DNA from: Epichloe hybrida
Lineage: Eukaryota > Ascomycota > Sordariomycetes > Hypocreales > Clavicipitaceae
Direction: 5' to 3'
NCBI GenBank assembly: GCA_019022495.1
Contig: JAFEKR010000023.1
Coordinates: 496,001 to 560,000 of the forward strand
Length of the DNA: 64,000 nt
In this document: piece by piece, positions 57,592-64,000 of the stretch
Layout: every line of letters begins with the position of its first letter
Numbering within the stretch: position 1 is the first letter of the stretch
Made by a program: the position numbers and the translations under genes
The notes under the pieces: generated by a model
The model's database searches: none
What the model saw: the letters and a program-made list of their open reading frames with translations, nothing else
Told to the model about the DNA's origin: nothing

Positions 57592-59449
57592 ATTCTAAAG
57601 CTTCTCCTACTAGCTACCTAAGAGTAATATAGGGGGGAGAACTACCTAATCTACTAGAGTAATGCTATGTATTCCCTAGGACCCGCTAAATAAGGGTAAT
57701 ACCGTAGCTAGTAACATACTACGTTCTATAAGAACCCTATCTAAGACTAAATCCTTTACTATAGGGGTAGAAGAGGTAGTGATTTAAGAATGAATTACTT
57801 ATCTAAAGTGACTTAAAGAACTATAAGAATAGGAATAAAAACTTACTAACTTACTATAACTTTATAAGGGAGAAGAGCTAATAAAAAGGAATTAAAAGGC
57901 TAGTATATTCTTAAGTCTTAGTAGCTAAGAAGTTAAGGTCTAAAATATTATAGAACTCTAATACCTTATAAACCTATAGAAGCATAAGATATAGCTAAAT
58001 AACCTTAACTATACCTTTAAGGGGGTAAAGAAGAAGTACTATTATAATAACTAAAAGATTCTTTTTATACTTAACTATATATATATGAACTATTAGGCTA
58101 GATAGGACTAATATATTAAAGAATAACTAGCTAATAGCTATAATTACCCTAAGGATAACTAGGATAAGTTCTAGGAATAGACCCTTACGCTACTTAAGGA
58201 TTTTGCAAGCTATGATGTATAAATAGCTATGTAACTAGAGAATATAAAGTAAAAGGAAGGTTAGAGTCCTATTAAGTTTAGTATTTACCTAGATTTGCTA
58301 GAGAAATACCTAGAGTAAGCTCTAGAGAAGACCTATGCCCTTATATTCTTTATAAAGTTACTTCCTAACTTATAAGATTATATTAACCTACATATAAATA
58401 TTACTAGCCTAATATAAGAAAATATTATATAACTTGCCTAGTGATTTTAGGAGGTAATATTAAAGAATAAGTAAAAGCTAAATAATTTAGAAGAGAAGGG
58501 CCTATATAAGGCAGCTTAACACTAAAGATATAATTCCTTACAAGGGTATTAGCTAAATAGGGACTAAAGAGATAAGGATAAGGATAAGGAGAGGACTCTA
58601 GCTACTTACCTAAATAATAATAGACCCTAAGGAAAAAAGTAGTGCTATAATTATAGTAGTACTAAGTACCTTATTTATAATTATAATAAGCTAAAGAAAG
58701 ACTAGTAAGAAGGCTAGGGAAACTCCTAGAGGTAAAAGTAAATGCCCTTACCTCTACCTTAGACACTAGGGTACTAGTAGGATACTAATTCTATATACTA
58801 GTTATTATTTATAGGCATAAAGATATTAAAATAGTAGTGGATCTTAATAGTTGCGCTAAGATTAATATTATAAGCGCCTAATTTGCATAGACTTATAAGC
58901 TTAATTAGGCTAAGGCTATAGTACCTATCTTAAAGGTAGTAGGGGCTCTTATAGTCCCTTAATATAGTATCTATAAGGTGCCTATTATAATTAAAGACTT
59001 ATAGGGTAAAAAGAAAGACCTTAAGTTACTATATATAGCTATTAATAGAGATCTAAGAGTAAAGGGAAGCCCTATATTAATTAGAATACATATACTTATA
59101 GAAGAATGCGTATACCTATACTTATACTTATAAGAATAGTGGTTTAAAAAGAGAAGGGTAGCCTTTTTACTACTAACTCCCTATAAGTTTATAAAGGTAA
59201 TATATAATAAGATAATAGTATATACTATTATAAGCGTTATAAAAGATAAGTTTATACCCCTTAAAGATAAAGAGAAGGTAAAAGTATATAGAACTATTAA
59301 GAATATCCTAGAGAAACTATATAAGTTTAAAGATATGTTTACTTTAAATAAGGTAGGGAGTCTTCTATTAAAGAAGTTAACTAACTATATAATTAATCTT
59401 ATACTAGGAGCTATACCTCTATATAGACTAATTTATCCTCTCTCCTAAA

Positions 59450-60160
59450 GTAAACTTAGAGAGCTCTAGGAATATATTAATAATAACCTAAAGAAGGGCT
59501 AGATAAGACCCTTAAAGAGCCTAGCAGGCATGCCTATCCTATTTATGCTAAAGAAGGATAGAATACTCTAGCTATACATTAACTATTAGGGACTTAATAA
59601 GGTAATATAGAAGAATTACTATGCTCTCTCTCTAATTTCGGAGATCCTTAATTAATACTAAGGGGCCTGTTTCTTTTTAAAGATTAATATTAAGGACGTG
59701 TACTACTAGATTTATATTAAAGAGGGTAATAAGTAGAAGATAGCTTTTTATATGTGTTATAGGTACTATAAGTACCTTATAATGCCTTTTAGGTTAACTA
59801 ACGCTCTAGCTACTTTTTAAAGCTATATCTATAAGGCGCTTTATAGACTAGTTAACACTATTTATATAGTATATCTAGATAATATCTTAATTTTCTCTAA
59901 GATAAAAGAGAAGTATACTAAATATATTAAGTAAGTCTTAGAGCATATAAGGTTAGCGGAGTTATATATAAAACCTTCTAAGTGCTCTTTTTATAAGGAG
60001 TTAGTAGAATTCATAGGGTTTATTCTCTTTATTAATAGGATATTAATAGATACTTACTAAGTTAATATAATTAGGGAATAGAAAAAGCCTATAAGTTTTA
60101 AGGATATATAGTTATTCCTTAGATTCTATAACTTCTATTAATAGTTTATTTATAAATACT
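59450..60160 (+). pseudogene. Reverse transcriptase relic of the 57-kb element
   Basis: Conserved order of Ty3/gypsy RT blocks is readable across stop codons, with the active-site YLDN at 59872-59883 followed by ILIFS. Asp-to-Asn and Gln/Trp-to-stop changes fit C-to-T/G-to-A mutation. Inactive. Confidence 0.88.
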
Positions 60161-61389
60161 CTAGGATTATAGTACCTCTTTATATGCTAATAAAAGGTAG
60201 TTAAAATAGCATCTAGACTAGGAGGTTTATATTTAGAGAAAAGGAGTGGTTAGCATTTAACTAACTAAAAGATACCTTTTAGTAAGTGCCTTTACTCTAA
60301 TACTATAACCTAAGTTAAGCGGTGTGTATTAAGATAGATACCTTAATTTTTATAATAGTAAGAATCCTATCTTAGTAGGATAATAAGGGCTATTAGTATC
60401 TAGTAGCCTTTTAGTTAAGGAAGTTTATAAACGCTAAATATAACTATAGTATAGCTAATTAAGAGTTACTTACTATAGTAAAGTTATTTAAACACTAGTA
60501 ATATTATATTAAAGGCGTGGAGACACCTATAGAGGTCTTATTAGACTATTATAACCTATAGACCTTTATAAGGTAGTAGAAGCTAAATAGAAGATAGGTA
60601 TAATAGTATATATTCCTCTGCCCTTTTTATTTTATAATTAAGTATAGACTAGGGAAGAATAACCCTATGGATATACTATTAAGAAGGTCTAATTATAAGG
60701 GTAAACCTATATTAAATAAGGCGCTCCTACTAGAGCTTTAAAGAAAGATAGTAGATATCTATATAGTAGAAGAAAAAGTACTAATATATTAAAGAAGTTA
60801 TAGCATAACGCTAGTCTTAAAACCCACTAAGGCAAGAGTGGCCTAGGTAAAAGGCTAGTTAGCTGCTGTGGATTTAGTAATAGGTTAGCTAAATAAGGGT
60901 GATTTTAAGGAGAAGGTAGCATGTATCTAAGATATTAGTATAGTATAAGTAATTTAGGGGGCTATTATATTACTAAATCCTTACTAATCTACAGTAAATA
61001 AACTATTAGTATAACTACTATAGAAGGCATAGGACTAAGATCTAGATCTATAAAAGCATAGAGATAAGGTTAACTCCTAAGTAAAAGAGAGGGGAAAGGC
61101 TAGTCTATAGTTACGTAGTATAAGGGGTCTCCTAATATATAAAGACTAGGTAGTTATTCTATAGGAGCCTATCTTATAATAGGAGCTTCTATAGCTATAC
61201 TATAATAATCTACTAGTAGGTTACTTTAGGACTAAATACACTCTTAAGCTACTAAAACATTACTATTAGTAGCTAGTAATAAGTAAAGCTATTTTAGACT
61301 ATATATCTAGCTATAGAGTATACTAGCGCGTGGTAGCTAGAAGGCATTGCCTATATAGAAGCCTTAAATTACTACTAATACTAAGGTAA

Positions 61390-61760
61390 CTATAGGCAGA
61401 GATCTTAATAGACTTTATTATAGGCTTACTACTAGTGTAGCTAGGTAAGCGAGAAACTAATGTAATTCTAGTAATTATAGACTAATTTACTAAGTACTTT
61501 ATCTTCCTTCCTATAAAGACTACAATTAATATAGCTAAGTTAGTAAAGTTATTCTATAAGGAGATTAAGCTATAATTTAGAGCGCTAGAGGGCATTATAT
61601 CTAATAGAGGGTTAGTATTTATAAGTTAATTCTAGTTAGAGGTATATTACTAGTTATATATAAAGCAAAGGCTTTTAATAGTATTTTACCCCTAAACTAA
61701 TAGGTAAATAAAAAGAATAAACTAGGTGCTTAAATATTACCTATAATATTTTATTAAAGA
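61390..61760 (+). pseudogene. Integrase core relic of the 57-kb element
   Basis: Readable blocks include DFIIGL around the first catalytic Asp, then FTKYFIFLPIK and ISNRG, where the second Asp has become Asn. Interrupted by stops. Confidence 0.85.
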
Positions 61761-62299
61761 AAACTAATAGCTATAGCTAAAGCTACTCCTAATAGCTTAA
61801 TTTACATATAATAATACTATTAATAGGATAATAGGTTACTCCCCTAACTATACCCTTATAGGCTATTTACCTAAGTTCTACCTAGCTCTTAAGGGTAAGA
61901 GTAAGAAGGGGGAGGTCTTAGAAGCTTATGTATATATCTAAAAGCTATATAAGATTAGGGAGAAACTAGTATATAACTAGGTAAGGGCTACTAAAGCGTA
62001 GGTAAAGTACTATAACTAGAGATATTAGCTAATAACTTTAAAAAGAGAAGACTTAGTACTACTATTAGCAAAGAATATTAGGCTTAAGAACGCGAAATAG
62101 AAGCTAAACCTAAGATTTATTAGGCTATTTTAAATACTTAATACTATAGGTAAATAAGCATACTAACTAGCGCTACCTAATAAGTATAGTTAACTATATA
62201 ATATGTTTTACATTAGCCTATTAGAGCTATAGAATCGCTAGGAAGACGCTCTAGATAAGGATATGCTAATGCCTAACCTTAAAGATAATAATAATAAGT

Positions 62300-62415
62300 T
62301 TAAAGTTAAAGAAGTTAGGAATTATAGGAAGATATATAAAGGTAATAAATACCTAGTAAAATAGAAGGGCTAGCTAAGTGAATATAACTAGTAGGTAGTA
62401 GTAGAAGATATAGAA
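62300..62415 (+). pseudogene. Chromodomain-like relic at the integrase C-terminus
   Basis: The segment reads VKEVRNYRKIYKGNKYLVK, a stop, then KG, matching the chromodomain pattern of fungal chromoviruses. In living relatives this domain can guide insertion to heterochromatin. Confidence 0.75.
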
Positions 62416-63775
62416 GGCGCTTAACGCGTAATTTAGGCTTTCTATTAAAGCAAAGCAAGTAGGAAGTGTAGTAAGATATAAGTAATTCATAAGTAATAAG
62501 GAATAAGGTAATTATAAAAAAGGCCTGGCCTTATTAGCCACTATTATACTCTAATTAAAAACCTTATTAGACTATTTACTAAATAATAAAGGAAAATACA
62601 CTTAAAGAGAGCTAAGTTTTATAGGAAACCTATGGATTATAGCGCCTATGTAAGATAATACCTTACTATTTCGGATAAGATACTTAGTATTGTTCTTATT
62701 CTTAGTAATTACCTGCTGTATTATAAGGTAACACTAGTGTTTTGCTATAGTCTAGGGAATGTACCCTAGATCGGAGGACTGTAATTATAAAATTATCTAT
62801 GTATTATAAATAGCGAGATATTCCTAATAATTATCCTGTAAATTATTAGTAATTAGGTAGTGGAAAGGGAATAAATAGGTTAGGTAAATCTTATAATCCC
62901 TAGAGTAAGAGTAGGATATATAGTAACTAAAAGTTATTAGCGTAAAATAATATACTACTAGTAGGTAGTAGAAGTAAACTATACCTAATTATAAGCGGAA
63001 GGCTAGTAAACAGGGGAGGAAATAACATACCTGCCACACCTTTATGGCACTAGTTAAACTAAATGCGATTTAGTAAGCTATATTTATGTAATTAAAGGTA
63101 AGTATAAGAGATAGCACATACTTAGTAAAATAAAAGTAAGTCTCCTCTAGAAAGATAAGGCCTTCTGCTATAATGCTAGCATCCTTAGTGTTTATAAGAG
63201 TTTAGATCTAATCTAAAATAGCAAGAAGATTAGTAAAATTACCCTTTATTATTACTATTACTTATAAAGAAATAGTTAGTAATAAGAAGGTAAAACATAA
63301 GGGAGAAGGAGCTAACCTACCCCCTCGTAAGTATTGCTATAGTAGATGTATTAAATATAATATTTTGTAAGCTTAGCATATTTATTGTTAATAATTAAAA
63401 CACAAGGGAATTAGTAGTTAATTTAAGGCAAGAAGGGCAAGATTAGAGGGCTCCTCTTAAACTTAGAGCAGCCTGTACATAAATAATATATATAGCTGTA
63501 GTTTTTTAAGTAAATAGACTTATTTTCTATAGTAAAGAGCTTAGGAATAATAGGGGTAATGGCATAAGGAAACTAAAGGTATAATAGAATCTAAAGGGAA
63601 ATTCCTAAAGTTAAGGGGGGAAAAAGTGCGTAATATAGTAGGAAGCTATAAGTAATTTAAAGGTAAAGGTAGGCTACTAGTTATTATTATTTTAATATTA
63701 GCTACTACCTAGCGAGCAGCTATATACTAGCTAGCGAAGGCTGTTTAGGAGCCTAGCTATAAGTGGGGGGATAAT

Positions 63776-63977
63776 TGTGAGGCCCACTTATAACACTAGT
63801 GCGCTAGCGTATCACCTAGTAGGTATACCACGCCCTAGGGCTAGGTCTACGTGATACTAGCGAGCTACTAGCTATAAGCCAGCGACTCGCACGCATAACA
63901 CACTTAGACCTAGCAAGCTTTAGTCAATATACGAGTGCCCCCTATACCTCTTGCCTAGCTATCCCTTTGTTCTCACA
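63776..63977 (+). repeat. 3' LTR (202 bp)
   Basis: Begins TGTGAGGCCCACTTATAACA and ends TTCTCACA with perfect 6-bp terminal inversion. Followed by ATTTA, the target duplication. Confidence 0.93.
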
Positions 63978-64000
63978 ATTTAGTTAGGTTATTTAGCTTT

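Larger units (their letters stand above)
57390..63977 (+). mobile_element. Complete chromodomain Ty3/gypsy LTR retrotransposon (chromovirus), RIP-inactivated
   Basis: 6,588 bp bounded by 202-bp LTRs (57390-57591 and 63776-63977) and by the 5-bp target duplication ATTTA at 57385-57389 and 63978-63982. Intact LTR ends are TGTGAG...CTCACA; the 5' LTR end has decayed to CTTATA. Order: gag with a zinc-knuckle relic (58643-58687), protease region, reverse transcriptase with YLDN at the YLDD site (59872-59883), RNase H region, integrase core (about 61390-61760), chromodomain-like segment (about 62300-62415), then the polypurine tract AGTGGGGGGATAAT before the 3' LTR. Many in-frame stops, mostly TAA/TAG from CAA/CAG/TGG, show it cannot make proteins. 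Confidence 0.92.

Noticed and set aside
47455..64000. CRISPR or other regularly spaced array in the AT-rich block
   Set aside because: Apparent regularity comes from RIP composition (TA, CTAG, GCTA words) and two tandem duplications; no conserved repeat-spacer pattern, and the host is a eukaryote.

Overview
This window looks like a chromosome segment from a filamentous ascomycete (Pezizomycotina, most likely Sordariomycetes/Hypocreales). Genes carry short 50-210 bp introns with GT(A/G)NGT donors and CTAAC/CTGAC-like branch sites. There are several Zn2Cys6 regulators, a large non-ribosomal peptide synthetase (NRPS), and AT-rich blocks with the CpA/TpG depletion of repeat-induced point mutation (RIP). 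No prokaryotic features were seen. Gene models were built by hand by joining open frames at splice sites that keep the phase. They have not been checked against databases or transcripts.

Region 1 (1-18 kb) is mostly housekeeping: the Sec61 alpha translocon subunit, a tRNA isopentenyltransferase with two in-frame starts, a Zn2Cys6 factor, the mitochondrial succinate dehydrogenase cytochrome b subunit, TAF6 of TFIID/SAGA, an MFS transporter, a tRNA-Gly(UCC) and a DJ-1/PfpI protein. Region 2 (18-34 kb) is more accessory: a five-exon Zn2Cys6 factor, an arylsulfotransferase-family protein, a Dal5-like MFS anion transporter, an aldo-keto reductase, the RIO1 kinase, a seven-exon Zn2Cys6 factor with a GC-AG intron, and a bZIP factor. 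The aldo-keto reductase and RIO1 are head to head and both lack their 5' ends at one point (about 25.31 kb). This is either a deletion or an assembly join.

Region 3 (34.45-47.06 kb) is an island. A cluster of TA-flanked inverted-repeat elements (MITE-like), one nested in another, ends 74 bp upstream of the start codon of a 3,594-residue bimodular NRPS. Its domain order reads C-A-T-E*-C-C-A-T-C-T*. The epimerization domain has lost its catalytic His and Glu, two C domains sit in tandem, and the terminal carrier domain has Asp where the phosphopantetheine Ser should be. No tailoring genes flank it. The nearest candidate regulator is the bZIP gene about 3.2 kb upstream.

Region 4 (47.1-64 kb) is gene-free and heavily RIP-mutated. 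It contains a complete but dead chromodomain Ty3/gypsy retrotransposon with 202-bp LTRs and a 5-bp target duplication (57390-63977), and a second LTR-plus-leader copy with a foldback element inserted in it. It also contains a 423-bp tandem duplication, an oppositely oriented gypsy relic, and a 1.45-kb insertion with paired internal tandem repeats and a 13-bp target duplication. These layers give a relative insertion history next to the NRPS.
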